Shown here: piece after piece, positions 1 through 10,483 of the stretch
Layout of the letters: each line of letters opens with the position of its first letter
Position numbering within the stretch: the first letter of the stretch is position 1
From: an uncultured Clostridia bacterium
GTDB taxonomy: Bacteria; Bacillota; Clostridia; UMGS1883
Direction: 5' to 3'
Assembly: GCA_947626145.1 (NCBI GenBank)
Contig: CANQRB010000008.1
Location: forward strand, 61,014 to 125,013
Length of the DNA stretch: 64,000 bases
The notes under the pieces: model-generated
Told to the model about the DNA's origin: nothing
The model's input: the letters and a program-made list of their open reading frames with translations, nothing else
Database searches by the model: none
Position numbers and translations under genes: made by a program

Positions 1-3000
1 GGTAACGCCGTAAATGCCTTTGCCCGTTACGCTGTCAACCTTGTGGATGAGGAAGCTGGAATTTTTGCGGTTGGTAAAGGTGACGCGGGTTATCTTGCCG
101 TCCTTTACCTCGACGTCATGAGGCTCGGAATCAAGGATATATCCCTTCGCGGCCTTTTTCTCAATGACTGTGTACCAGCCGTTGGGCAGGTCGTCGATGT
201 TGATTTCACCGTCCGCGTCCGTGCGGTAAGTGCCAATGCGCTTGCCGTCCATGTACTCAACATCGAACTCCACGTTTTTGATGGGCTGGCGCGTCTCATC
301 GTCGATTTTTGTTATGCGGAGGCCGCCGATGGGCTCGTTGTAGAAGGTCAATTCATAGATTTTGCCGGACTTGACTTCTATGGTCTGCGGAGTGGGGTCA
401 AGGGTATAGCCTGATGGGGCCTTGGTCTCCGTGACAACGTATGTACCTGTTGGAAGGCCATAGAGAGCTATGACGCCCTCCTTATCCGTTGTGAACTTGC
501 CGTTTTCCTCGCCGACCACGCTGCCGTCGCTGTCGGTTATTCTAAATACCGCACCGCGAAGAGGCTTGCCCGTGTGAGCGTCCAGCTTGTTGATGATCAA
601 GCCGCCCATGGGCTTGTTGAAGAAAGTTATCGTTTGAGTATCGTTGGAGCCGACCTCCACGGTTTGGGAGTTGGTTTCAAGCTCGTATCCCTCGGGGGCT
701 TTTGTTTCGGTTATAACAAGAACCGTCCCCGGCTTCACGCCGGTCAATATGATTTGCCCGTACTCGTCTGTGACATAGTACCCGTTGGAGCTTACCGTCC
801 CGCCGTCGTTAGCGACGTATGCTCCGTCAGCGGTGGTGATGAGGAACTCCGCACCGGCAAGAGGTTCTTTGGTCTCGCTGTCCAGCTTTTGGACTATGAC
901 CTGTCCGCTTGGCTTGTTAAAGAAGGTTATGGTCTGCGTATCGTTAGCCGAAACCTCCACAGTCTGAGATGTCGTTTCCATCACATATCCTTCCGGAGCT
1001 TTTGTCTCAGTTATTACCAAAACCGTGCCGGGCTTCACACCGGTCAATACGATTTGCCCGTACTCGTCTGTGACATAGTACCCGTTGGAGCTTACCGTCC
1101 CGCCGTCGTTGGCGACGTATGCCCCATCAGCGGTGGTGATGAGGAACTCCGCACCGGCAAGAGGCTGCTTTGATACGCTGTCCAGCTTCTGGACAATTAC
1201 CTGTCCGCTTGGCTTATCCGCAAACTCAACCTCAATGTTGGCCTGCTCCTCGCCTGAGATGTACACGGTCTTTTCCGGCTCGGTTATCTCGTAGCCGGAG
1301 GGGGCCTGTGTTTCCTCGACGATATACGTCCCCGCCGCAAGGCCGGTAATGACTACCGTGCCGTTGACGGAAGTCATATATTCGCCGATAACGGTGCCTC
1401 CCGTTCCGCTGACTCCCTCAAAGTAGCGGAGTCTAAACTTTGCGCCCTGCAATACGGCGCCGGTAACCGCATCTACCTTCTTGATTATCAGCGCCGATTT
1501 TGGTGTGTTCGCAAAGGTGAATTCCCTGTTTTCTCCGGCCTTAATATATATCTCCTGTACGTCCTGCTCGGAGAGCATATATCCCGCCGGGGCCTCGGTT
1601 TCGGTGATTTTGTACCAGCCGGTTTTTAGGTCATACAGATGAATGCGTCCGTTTTCGTCTGTCATATAAGAGCCAAGGTCAGTCTTTTCGCCGGTGTCGG
1701 TCTTGTCACTGTTGTAGGACACGCTGAACCTTGCGCCCTTTAGGGGGTTGCCGGTTATGCTGTCCACCTTGTTTATCACAAGGCTGGGCATGGGGTAATT
1801 CTCAAAGTGGACGACGGAGGTTCGGCCCGTTTCGAGGGTTACGAGCTTGGAGTTTGTGTCTATCAGATAGCCCGCGGGCACGGACTTCTCTATAACCTCA
1901 TACACGCCCTCATTCAGATGAGCGAGCCACGCCTCGCCGTTCTCATCGATGACGACGGTGTTTTCCGTACTCCCGTCCGCCAGCCGTACAAGGAAGCCCA
2001 CGCCCGCTATGGGCTTGCCGGTCAGAGCGTCGGTCTTGACAATTTTGAGGGAGGGCTTTTCGGAGTTAAGTATTACGATTTGGCTCTCTTTTCCGGGGAA
2101 AAGCTCCACATGATACTCACGCTCGTTAAGGATATATCCGTCGGGGGCCTCGATTTCCTTAATGGAATACACTCCGGGTTCAAGTCCATCAATAAAAATA
2201 TTTCCGTTGGTGTCCGTTGTCCTGTCGAGGTATCTGCTGCCGTCCTCGATTTTTGCGATGCGGAAGGAGGCGCCCGACAGACATTCGCCTGTTTTGGCGT
2301 CTTTCTTAATTACCTTAAGCGTAGGCTTTTTAGTGTCCGTAAAAACAAAGGTGGCGAATTCGTTGCCGTTTATCTCGATTGTGCGCTCAGCGGCGTCTAT
2401 CAGATAGCCGTCCGGGGCCTTGGTCTCGGTGACGGTGTATGCGCCGGCGGGCAGCTTGTCAAGGCGTATCTCGCCGTTTTCATCAGTTGTATATTCCTTT
2501 TCGTAGCTGCCGCCGATTTCCCTTATGACGAATACCGCGCCGGGCAGCGCTTGCATGGTCTGGCTGTCGAGCTTCACAAGTCTAAGATAGGGTTTCTGTT
2601 CGTTGAGGAAAATCAACGTAGCCGTGTCGCCGGAGTTTTCGGTTATCTCTATGGACTGGGGCGTGGAATTTACAATATGCCCATCGTCAACAGAGATTTC
2701 TTTGACGGTGTAGGTGCCGGGGGTCAGACCGTACAGCAGGATTTCACCGTTTTCATCGGTTTTGTACTCGCCGATCAGAACGGTGTCACAGTAGACCTCA
2801 AAAGTAACGCCGGGCATGGCCTCGCCGGTCTTGCTGTCGTACTTCTTTATCCGCAGGCTGGGCCGCTTGGTGTCTTGAACGATAAGCTCGGACACGGCAC
2901 CGGCCTTGGCCTCAACGTGATAAAGCTCACCGTTAAGCTGATAGCCCTCCGGTGGAGAGGTTTCCTGCACGGTGTAGACACCTTCGCCGACTTTTTCGAT

Positions 3001-6000
3001 GAGGATTTCTCCATTGCCGTCAGTTGTCCGGTCGAAGCTGTCGCTCCCATTAAGGTTTTCGATGTGGAATACCGCGCCCGATAATCTTTCGCCGGTTTCG
3101 GAGTCAACCTTAATGATGCGGATAGACGGCTTAACGGTATTTGTAAATACAAAAGTGGCGTTTTCATTGCCCTTGACCTCTACTACGCGGGCAGGAGCGT
3201 CCATAACGTAGCCATCGGGAGCCTTAGTCTCTTTAATGAGGTAGGTATCTTCCTCCAGCTTGTCGAGGCGAATTTCGCCGCTGGCATCGGTGGTGTATTC
3301 CTGTTTGAAATTCCCGCCAACGCTGGAGACTTCAAATACCGCACCAGCCAAAGGCTGCATAGTCTTACTGTCAATTTTAAGTATCCGTAAATATGGCTTT
3401 TGGTCGTTGAAGAAGATCAAAGTTGCCGTGTCAGCGGAATTTTCAGTTATCTCGATAGATTGAGGCGTAGTGTTGACGATGTGAGCATCGTCTACCGCCA
3501 CTTCCTTGACCGTGTATGTGCCGGGTGACAAATCATATAGCAGTATTTCTCCGTTCTGATCGGTGGTGTAGGAGCCTACCAAAGTAGTATCGCGGTAGAC
3601 TTCAAACGTGGCTCCGGGCATGGCGCTGCCGTTAAGACTATCGTACTTTCTGATACGCAGGCTGGGCTTGCGGGTATTCGGTACGGTTAGCTCGTAGGTT
3701 CCTCCGGCTTTCATCTCGACATGGTATTCCTCGGTGTTGAGAAGATAGCCCTCGGGCGGGGTTATTTCCCTTACGGAGTATACACCCTCGTTCAGGTCCT
3801 CTACTGAAATCGTGCCCTTGTCGTCAGTGGTCTTTTCAAGAATTTCTGTCCCGTTCAGGTTTTCTATGCGGAATACCGCCCCACCCAGCTTTTCACCGGT
3901 GACTGCGTCGATTTTGGTGATGCGCAGCTTGGGCTTTACGATGTTCGTGAACACAAAGGTCGCGTGTTCGTTCCCTTTGATTTCGATAACTCTTTCCGCA
4001 CTGTCGATCACATAACCGTCCGGGGATTGTACCTCGGTGACGATATAGCTGCCCCCGTCAAGGCCGTCGATACGGATCTCGCCGTTTTCGTCGGTGGTGT
4101 ACTCACGGAGCAGGTCGTTGTCCACACCCTTGAATTGAAACACCGCGCCTGAAAGGGGCTTTTTGCTCTCACTGTCGATTTTGACGAGCCGTGCATAAGG
4201 CTTTTGATCGTTCAAAAACACCAACACGGCTGTCCGCCCACTGTCAGCAAAAATTTCTATCTGCTGAGGTGTGGAGCTGGGAACATGGTCGGCGTCCGTG
4301 CCAACCTCTTTGACCGTGTAAGTTCCGGGTTTCAAACTGTAAAGGTTTATCTCTCCGTTTTTGTCTGTGGTATATGTGCCTATGTGGGTGGCGTCAAGGT
4401 AAACCTCAAAGGTGGTGTTAGGAATGGGCTTGCCGTTCTTGCTGTCATATTTTATGATACGCAGGTTAGGCTTTTTCGTATTAGGCACAACAAGCTCGGA
4501 CACGGCCCCGGCCTTGGCCTCAACGTGATAAATCTCACCGTTAAGCTGATAGCCCTCCGGGGGAGTGACTTCCTGCACGGTGTAGACACCTTCACCGACT
4601 TTTTCGATGAGGATTTCACCGTTGCCGTCAGTGGTGCGGTCAAAGCTGTCGCTGCCGTTGAGGTTTTCGATGTGGAATGCCGCGCCCGATAATCTTTCGC
4701 CGGTTTCGGCGTCAACCTTGATTATGCGGATAGATGGCTTAACGGTATTTGTAAATACGAAAGTGGCATTTTCATTGCCGTTTACCTCTACCACCCGTCC
4801 GGGGCTGTCCATAACGTACCCTTCAGGGGCTTTGGTCTCTTTAATGAGGTAGGTATCTGCCTCCAGCTTGTCAAGACGAATTTCGCCGCTTGCGTCGGTG
4901 GTGTATTCCTGTTTAAAATTTCCGCCAACGCTCGACACTCCAAACACCGCGCCCGCCAAAGGCTGCATAGTCTGGCTGTCAATCTTTAATATTCTCAAAT
5001 ATGGCTTCTGGTCGTTGAAGAAAATCAGAGTTGCCGTGTCAGCGGAGTTTTCAGTGATTTCGATAGACTGAGGCGTAGTGTTGACAATATGGGCATCATC
5101 AACAGCTATTTCCTTCACGGTATATGTGCCGGGAGCCAAATCATAGAGCAGGATTTCTCCGTTCTGGTCAGTGGTATATTTGCCTACTAAAACGGTATCA
5201 TGGTAGACTTCAAACGTGGCTCCGGGCATGGCGCTGCCGTTAAGACTGTCGTACTTTCTGATACGCAGGCTGGGCTTGCGGGTATTCGGCACGGTCAATT
5301 CATAGGTTTCCCCGGCTTTCAGCTCAACATGGTATTCTTCGGTGTTGAGAAGATAGCCCTCGGGCGGGGTTATTTCCCTTACGGAGTATACGCCCTCACT
5401 TAGGTCGTCCATGGAAATCATGCCCTTGCTGTCTGTGGTTTTTTCAATAATCTCCGTGCCGGAAAGACTTTCAATCCGGAACACCGCCCCACCCAGCTTT
5501 TCGCCGGTAGCTGCGTCGATTTTGGTAATGCGAAGTTTGGGCTTTACGGTGTTCGTGAACACAAAGGTGGCATACTCGTCGCCTTTTACCTCCACGATAC
5601 GTTCGGCCGCGTCCATCACATAGCCGTCCGGGGCTTTGGTTTCACGGATGGTGTATACGCCCTCGTCCAGCCGGTCAAGGCGTATTTCGCCGTCGGCGTC
5701 AGTGGTGTACTCACGGACAAAGCTGCCATCGGCGGCCTTTACCTCAAACACCGCTCCTGCCAGCGGCTTCATGGTTTCGCTGTCGATTTTAAGTATGCGG
5801 ATATACGGCTTCTGCTCGTTGATAAAGACAAGCATTGCCGTATCTCCGGCGTCGCCGGTTATCTCAATGGTTTGGGGCGTACTGTTCACTACATGGTCGG
5901 CGTCAGTGGCAACCTCCTTGACCGTGTATGTCCCCGGCAGCAGATCGGAGAGGGCTATCTCACCGTTTTTATCCGTGACGTATGAGCCTATCATAGCCGC

Positions 6001-9000
6001 GTCGCGGTACACCTCAAAGGTAGTCCCCGCCATGGGGCTGCCGTCAAGACTGGAAAGCTTGATGATTTTAAGGCTTGGTCTTTTGGTGTTTCGTACAAGC
6101 ACCTCATATTCATTCCCGGCATCAACATTGAGGGTATATTTTTCCTCGTTGAGGAGGTAACCGCCCGGCGGGGCAAGCTCCTTGACGGAGTAAACGCCTT
6201 CCTCAATTTCCTCAAGAACTATCTCGCCGTTTTCGTCAGTGACCTTTTTGACGGCGTTGGTGACGTTCTCGATTTGAAAAGTTGCTCCAGGCAAGCGCTT
6301 GCCGGTTGACGCGTCAACCTTTATCACCTTGAGGTTGGGCTTTCGGGTGTCGGTGAAAACAAAGGTAGCATATTCGTTGCCGCTTACCTTTATAGTTCGT
6401 CCGGCGCTGTCCATAACGTAACCTTCAGGGGCGCGTATCTCCGTCACGGAATATGTGCCCTCTTCCATGTTTTCTATGGTTATTTCGCCGTTCTGATCCG
6501 TGGTATATGTGCCCTTGAAATTGCCGCCCACGCTCCAAATTTCAAACATGGCGCCGGGCAGAGGCTTCAAGGACTGGGAGTCCAGCTTGACTATGCGGAC
6601 GCAAGGCTTCTGGTCGTTAAGGAACACAAGCACCGCCGTATCGCCCGAGTCCTCTGTTATCTTAATTGTCTGGGGAGTGGAATTGACGATATGGCTTTCG
6701 TCCGTGGCCTTTTCTTCTACGGTATATGTGCCGGGCCGGAGGTCGTAGAGTAAAATCTCACCTTTTTCATCGGTGGAATATGTACCCAAAAGCTCGCCGT
6801 CACGGAATACTGAGAACAGTGTGTCCGGCAAAGCCTTGCCGGTCTTACTGTCGTACTTGATGATTTTCAGGCTGGGCTTCATATAATCCCTTAAGGTAAT
6901 CTCGTAAGTGTTTCCGGCTATGGCGGTAAATTGCTTTTCGTCATCGCTGAGCAGATATCCGTCGGGAGCGGTTATCTCTTTGACCGTGTAGACATCCTCT
7001 TTGAGATCGTCAAGAGTTATTTCGCCCTTGGCATCGGTGGTTTTCTCATAAACCTCCGTTCCTGAAGCGTTGCTTATGCGGATAACAGCGCCGGGCAGAC
7101 GTTCGCCGGTGGAAGCGTCAACCTTTACTACCTTTAACGACGGCTTCCGTGTGTCTGTAAACACAAAGGTTCCGTATTCGTTGCCGTTTATCTGTATCAC
7201 CCGTTCGGAACGGTCGATAACATAACCGTCGGGGGCAGATATTTCTGTTACGGTGTACGCTCCGGGGTCAAGCTCGTCAAGGCGTATCTCACCGTCGGTG
7301 TCGGTGGTATACTCCTGCTCAAAGCTGTCACCCACGCTTTTGATGCTGAACACCGCACCGGAGAGAGGTTCCTTTGTTTCGCTGTCCAACTTCACAAGAC
7401 GGATATACGGCTTTTGGTCGTTGAGAAAAACCAGCACCGCCGTGTCTTTGCTGTCGGCCCTTATCTCTACCTGCTGTGGGGTGGAGTTCACGATATGGCC
7501 GTAGTCTGTGCCGATCTCCTGCACCGTATATGTTCCGGGCTTCAGGTCGGTAAGATTGACTTCACCGTTAAAGTCGGTAGTGTACTCGCCGATCAGCTCG
7601 GTGTCCCTGTAAACGGCGAAGTGCGTGCCGGGCAGGGTTTCGCCGGTCTTGCTGTCGTACTTGATTATCCGAAGTGACGGCTTGATACGGTCACTGATAA
7701 TGATTTGACTTGTTTTGCCGGGGATAGTCTCAGCGTGATACTCGGTGGGATTTATAAGGTATCCGTCCGGCGCGGCGATCTCCTTTACGGAGTACACACC
7801 GGGGAGCAAGTCGTCGATCACGATTTCCCCGTCCCTGTCGGTGGTGCGGTCGAGATACCTTGTTCCGTCGCCCACCATGGCGATGCGGAATGACGCTCCC
7901 TCCAGAGGCTCGCCGGTGTCGGCGTCAATTTTGATGAGCTTAAGCTCGGGCTTGCGGGTGTTGGTAAACACCAGCTCCACGCTGCCGCCCGGCTCGGCTT
8001 CAAATATCCTTTCGGCATGGTCTATGACATAGCCATCGGGAGCGGATATTTCCGTTACGGAGTAGGTTCCGGGCTCCAATTTACTTAAATCTATCTCACC
8101 GTAGCGGTCGGTGGTGTATTCCCGCTCAAAGCTGCCGTCTACCTGCTTTATGCGAAAAACGGCTCCCTCAAGCGGTTCCCTCGTTTCGGAGTCTATTTTC
8201 CTGATGTTCATTCCGGGTTTGGTCTTGTTGTAGAAGATTAGCCGGTATTCTCCGGCAACCACCTCGATTGACTGAGGGCAGCCCTGTACGATATGGTCGC
8301 TGTCGGTGGCGACTTCTTTTACGGTGTAGGTTCCGGGTTCGACGTCCTCAAGCTCGATTAGGCCGTCACGGTCTGTGGTGAACTCGCCTATGAGGGTTGT
8401 CTCACGGTACACCGCAAACTTCGTTCCCTTCATTGGCTCCTGCGTATCAAAGTCCAGCTTTTCAATGACCAGCCTCGGCTTGCGTCTGTTCTGTATCACT
8501 ATGATCGGGTCGTCGTCTATGGCCGGGTCGTAGGGGTCCACATATATGCCGTGGCGGGCACTGTCAAGGACGTAGCCCTCCGGCGCCTGTATTTCCTCGA
8601 CCTCATAGTACCCCTCGGACACACCGGAAATTCTGGCGTAACCGGCGTTGTCGGTGGTAACGGAGGTGATAAAGCTGCCGTCCCGGTAGACATTAAAGAC
8701 CGCTCCCTCCAAAGACTCATTTGTGTCTGCGTCCGTCTTTATGATAACGATGCTGGGCTGACGCACGTTTTTGAAGGTCAAAGTCAAATCCTTAGTGCCG
8801 TCCCAGGTCACGGTCTGGACGGAGGAGTCTTTTTCATAGCCCGCCGGAGCCTGCACCTCATACACCTTGTATGTGCCAAAGGGCAGGTTATTGCCGATGA
8901 ACTCTATGGCTCCGTCGTGGCTTGTCGTGGCCTCCGTGCTGTACCCGCCGTCAACCTGCTCGAAGCGGAAGGTGGCTCCCTTGAGAGACGCGCCGCTCTG

Positions 9001-10443
9001 AGCGTCTATTTTCTTAATGAGGAATTTCCTTGTACTGTTGTTCTGTACGGTCACGGTTGTGGTCTGTCCCGATATGACGCTGACGTTTTGAGGCTCCACC
9101 TTGATATATCCCTCCGGGGCCTGGACTTCCTCAAGGGTGTACATTATGTCGGGGTTCAGGTTTTCCCACACTATCTCTCCGTTGGCGCCGCTGGTGCCGT
9201 TGTAGGTGCTTCCGTCGCTGCCTGTCAGTTTGAATATGGCCCCGGCAAGGGGAGCGCCGTTGTCGTTGACCTTATTGACGATAAGGCGGCCGTATGGAGA
9301 AACTACCTTGTTCCATTTCATGGCCGCGCCGCCGACCACCTCTGTATATGGCGGGTCTGCGATTATATAGCTCTGCTCGGTCGCCACGTCATTCTGGGCA
9401 AGATAAAGATTGTACTGTGCCACCTGAGAGTAGGCATAAATTCCTACCGCGCCGGACTCGGGCGTGGCGCGGACAGGCATGCAAAGCTTGAACTCACCAT
9501 GATACTCGCTGCCGTTGGAGTTGAGATTAGTTACCTTTATTACCGACGGCACCTTGTATCGGCCGCCGTTTTCAGCTCTTTCGAGCTCTTTATTGTTCAG
9601 GTCGGTAAAGATAGTCCCCTCGGGAGCGGCCTCTGCCCAGACTTCTATGAAATAGTCGTTCTTCCATGTAGAGGTAACGGAAGCGGCCACAAAGGAGCGG
9701 GTGTAATACTCAACGCCGTTGATTGTTTCGCGCCTTATACCGTAAGCGCCCTGATTTGCGGCTTCTTCAATTCCGTTAGACATTTCAATATTCAAATTCC
9801 CACCAAGTTCGTCCATTTCAAGGCGGACGGTCATTCCGGGCTGGGCGATGCCATCCCACCACTGGGCGCTGTCGAGGATTATCTGAATAGCCCGATAAAT
9901 CCTTGCCTCTTGACCCTCTCCGCTCTTGGCGGGAATAGTCTCACGGCCGTTTTGGTCGAAAGGAGTACCCTCGATGGCAAGCTGGCCCAAGGTGGCCCAG
10001 ACCGCAAATTGCGTCGCGTGAGCAAACTCTTCCTCGGTAAGGTTTTCAAGTATGGGATTGTCCGGGAGATATATCTCTTTAAAATCTGCCAGGCTTCGCT
10101 GAGGATAGCCGTTGGCGAAAGCCCCGGCGGTTTGTGGACTGGAAGTAAACAGGCCGGTTATTGCCAGACGCCTTGTGGAGCTGGCCGGCGAAAGCCCGTG
10201 ATTGACGCAGTATGCCGGGCCCTCTATGCCGTCGTTAGTGGTATATGTCCATGCACGGGCGCCAATTTTGTTGCCATCGGTAGTCTCCATCAGCCGTTTA
10301 TATGTACCTCCCACTACCTTAACGGTGGAGCTGCCGCCGTCGGAGATAGACTTGGCGAGGGCGGTCGGTACAAGAGAAATTATGAGACTCATTACAAGCG
10401 TTATAGCTATGAGCCCTTTGATACAATTAGACAATTTTATCAT
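1..10443 (-). CDS. Giant Cys-Gln thioester (TQXA) adhesin with tandem Cna_B/SpaA repeats, C-terminus outside window
   Basis: A single open frame runs from ATG 10443 (GAAAGG ribosome site just upstream) to the window edge, giving 3481 residues with no stop; the C-terminus and any LPXTG-type sorting signal lie outside. A signal peptide covers about residues 1-30. A thioester (TQXA) domain follows: Cys79 in AYCVNHG and Gln145 in ATQFAVW are the expected cross-link pair, used by such domains to bond covalently to host or surface targets. From about residue 382 there are 34 complete prealbumin-like Cna_B/SpaA domains of about 90 residues and part of a 35th. Most keep the N-terminal Lys (KxD), the internal Glu (E of ExxAPxGY-like) and the terminal Asn needed for an intramolecular isopeptide bond. 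Domains 4-27 form eight A-B-C triplets. The gene is last in the visible operon, after sortase and transglutaminase genes. I infer a long surface stalk presenting the thioester tip. Confidence 0.95.
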   Translation of the reverse strand, partial: MIKLSNCIKGLIAITLVMSLIISLVPTALAKSISDGGSSTVKVVGGTYKRLMETTDGNKIGARAWTYTTNDGIEGPAYCVNHGLSPASSTRRLAITGLFTSSPQTAGAFANGYPQRSLADFKEIYLPDNPILENLTEEEFAHATQFAVWATLGQLAIEGTPFDQNGRETIPAKSGEGQEARIYRAIQIILDSAQWWDGIAQPGMTVRLEMDELGGNLNIEMSNGIEEAANQGAYGIRRETINGVEYYTRSFVAASVTSTWKNDYFIEVWAEAAPEGTIFTDLNNKELERAENGGRYKVPSVIKVTNLNSNGSEYHGEFKLCMPVRATPESGAVGIYAYSQVAQYNLYLAQNDVATEQSYIIADPPYTEVVGGAAMKWNKVVSPYGRLIVNKVNDNGAPLAGAIFKLTGSDGSTYNGTSGANGEIVWENLNPDIMYTLEEVQAPEGYIKVEPQNVSVISGQTTTVTVQNNSTRKFLIKKIDAQSGASLKGATFRFEQVDGGYSTEATTSHDGAIEFIGNNLPFGTYKVYEVQAPAGYEKDSSVQTVTWDGTKDLTLTFKNVRQPSIVIIKTDADTNESLEGAVFNVYRDGSFITSVTTDNAGYARISGVSEGYYEVEEIQAPEGYVLDSARHGIYVDPYDPAIDDDPIIVIQNRRKPRLVIEKLDFDTQEPMKGTKFAVYRETTLIGEFTTDRDGLIELEDVEPGTYTVKEVATDSDHIVQGCPQSIEVVAGEYRLIFYNKTKPGMNIRKIDSETREPLEGAVFRIKQVDGSFEREYTTDRYGEIDLSKLEPGTYSVTEISAPDGYVIDHAERIFEAEPGGSVELVFTNTRKPELKLIKIDADTGEPLEGASFRIAMVGDGTRYLDRTTDRDGEIVIDDLLPGVYSVKEIAAPDGYLINPTEYHAETIPGKTSQIIISDRIKPSLRIIKYDSKTGETLPGTHFAVYRDTELIGEYTTDFNGEVNLTDLKPGTYTVQEIGTDYGHIVNSTPQQVEIRADSKDTAVLVFLNDQKPYIRLVKLDSETKEPLSGAVFSIKSVGDSFEQEYTTDTDGEIRLDELDPGAYTVTEISAPDGYVIDRSERVIQINGNEYGTFVFTDTRKPSLKVVKVDASTGERLPGAVIRISNASGTEVYEKTTDAKGEITLDDLKEDVYTVKEITAPDGYLLSDDEKQFTAIAGNTYEITLRDYMKPSLKIIKYDSKTGKALPDTLFSVFRDGELLGTYSTDEKGEILLYDLRPGTYTVEEKATDESHIVNSTPQTIKITEDSGDTAVLVFLNDQKPCVRIVKLDSQSLKPLPGAMFEIWSVGGNFKGTYTTDQNGEITIENMEEGTYSVTEIRAPEGYVMDSAGRTIKVSGNEYATFVFTDTRKPNLKVIKVDASTGKRLPGATFQIENVTNAVKKVTDENGEIVLEEIEEGVYSVKELAPPGGYLLNEEKYTLNVDAGNEYEVLVRNTKRPSLKIIKLSSLDGSPMAGTTFEVYRDAAMIGSYVTDKNGEIALSDLLPGTYTVKEVATDADHVVNSTPQTIEITGDAGDTAMLVFINEQKPYIRILKIDSETMKPLAGAVFEVKAADGSFVREYTTDADGEIRLDRLDEGVYTIRETKAPDGYVMDAAERIVEVKGDEYATFVFTNTVKPKLRITKIDAATGEKLGGAVFRIESLSGTEIIEKTTDSKGMISMDDLSEGVYSVREITPPEGYLLNTEEYHVELKAGETYELTVPNTRKPSLRIRKYDSLNGSAMPGATFEVYHDTVLVGKYTTDQNGEILLYDLAPGTYTVKEIAVDDAHIVNTTPQSIEITENSADTATLIFFNDQKPYLRILKIDSQTMQPLAGAVFGVSSVGGNFKQEYTTDASGEIRLDKLEADTYLIKETKAPEGYVMDSPGRVVEVNGNENATFVFTNTVKPSIRIIKVDAETGERLSGAAFHIENLNGSDSFDRTTDGNGEILIEKVGEGVYTVQEVTPPEGYQLNGEIYHVEAKAGAVSELVVPNTKKPNLRIIKYDSKNGKPIPNTTFEVYLDATHIGTYTTDKNGEINLYSLKPGTYTVKEVGTDADHVPSSTPQQIEIFADSGRTAVLVFLNDQKPYARLVKIDSESKKPLSGAVFQFKGVDNDLLREYTTDENGEIRIDGLDGGSYIVTEVQSPDGYVIDSAERVIEIKGNEHATFVFTNIVKPKLRITKIDAVTGEKLGGAVFRIENLNGTEILEKTTDDKGTISVEDLNEGVYSVREITPPEGYLLNTEEYHVEMKAGGTYELTVPNTRKPSLRIRKYDSLNGSAMPGATFEVYRDTTLVGSYTTDQNGEILLYDLSPGTYTVKEVAVDDAHIVNTTPQSIEITENSADTATLIFFNDQKPYLRILKIDSKTMQPLAGAVFEVSSVGGNFKQEYTTDASGEIRLDKLEEDTYLIKETKAPDGYVMDAPARVVEVKGNENATFVFTNTVKPSIRIIKVDSETGERLSGAVFHIENLNGSDSFDRTTDGNGEILIEKVGEGVYTVQETSPPEGYQLNGELYHVEAKAGAVSELIVQDTKRPSLRIKKYDSKTGEAMPGVTFEVYCDTVLIGEYKTDENGEILLYGLTPGTYTVKEISVDDGHIVNSTPQSIEITENSGDTATLIFLNEQKPYLRLVKLDSQTMQALPGAVFVIREIGGSYEKEYTTDENGEIRLDKLPAGAYTVTETKAPDGYLIDAAERTIEINGNEFATFVFTDTKKPTLKVIKKDAKTGECLSGASFRIAKIEDGSRYLDRTTDTNGNIFIDGLEPGVYSIKEIEAPDGYILNEREYHVELFPGKESQIVILNSEKPSLKIVKTDALTGKPIAGVGFLVRLADGSTENTVVIDENGEAWLAHLNEGVYEVIEKSVPAGYLIDTNSKLVTLETGRTSVVHFENYPMPSLVINKVDSITGNPLKGARFSVSYNSDKTDTGEKTDLGSYMTDENGRIHLYDLKTGWYKITETEAPAGYMLSEQDVQEIYIKAGENREFTFANTPKSALIIKKVDAVTGAVLQGAKFRLRYFEGVSGTGGTVIGEYMTSVNGTVVITGLAAGTYIVEETQAPSGYEITEPEKTVYISGEEQANIEVEFADKPSGQVIVQKLDSVSKQPLAGAEFLITTADGAYVANDGGTVSSNGYYVTDEYGQIVLTGVKPGTVLVITETKAPEGYVMETTSQTVEVSANDTQTITFFNKPSGQVIVQKLDSETKEPLAGAEFLITTADGAYVANDGGTVSSNGYYVTDEYGQIILTGVKPGTVLVITETKAPEGYELETNSQTVEVGSNDTQTITFFNKPMGGLIINKLDAHTGKPLRGAVFRITDSDGSVVGEENGKFTTDKEGVIALYGLPTGTYVVTETKAPSGYTLDPTPQTIEVKSGKIYELTFYNEPIGGLRITKIDDETRQPIKNVEFDVEYMDGKRIGTYRTDADGEINIDDLPNGWYTVIEKKAAKGYILDSEPHDVEVKDGKITRVTFTNRKNSSFLIHKVDSVTGKGIYGVT

Positions 10444-10458
10444 ATCCTTTCACAGAAA

Positions 10459-10483
10459 AAGGACACACAAAAAGCGTGTCCTT
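10459..10483 (-). terminator. Hairpin plus T-run between transglutaminase and adhesin genes
   Basis: AAGGACAC and GTGTCCTT form an 8-bp stem with a 9-nt loop. On the minus strand it is followed by a short T-run that leads straight into the adhesin ribosome site. It fills most of the 50-bp gap between the two genes, leaving no room for a separate promoter. It may therefore be a leaky terminator that sets adhesin level relative to the upstream genes. Confidence 0.6.

Noticed and set aside
1..8500. CRISPR or satellite-type array
   Set aside because: The repeats are coding, about 270 bp per domain and 804 bp per triplet, with no short spacer-repeat pattern.
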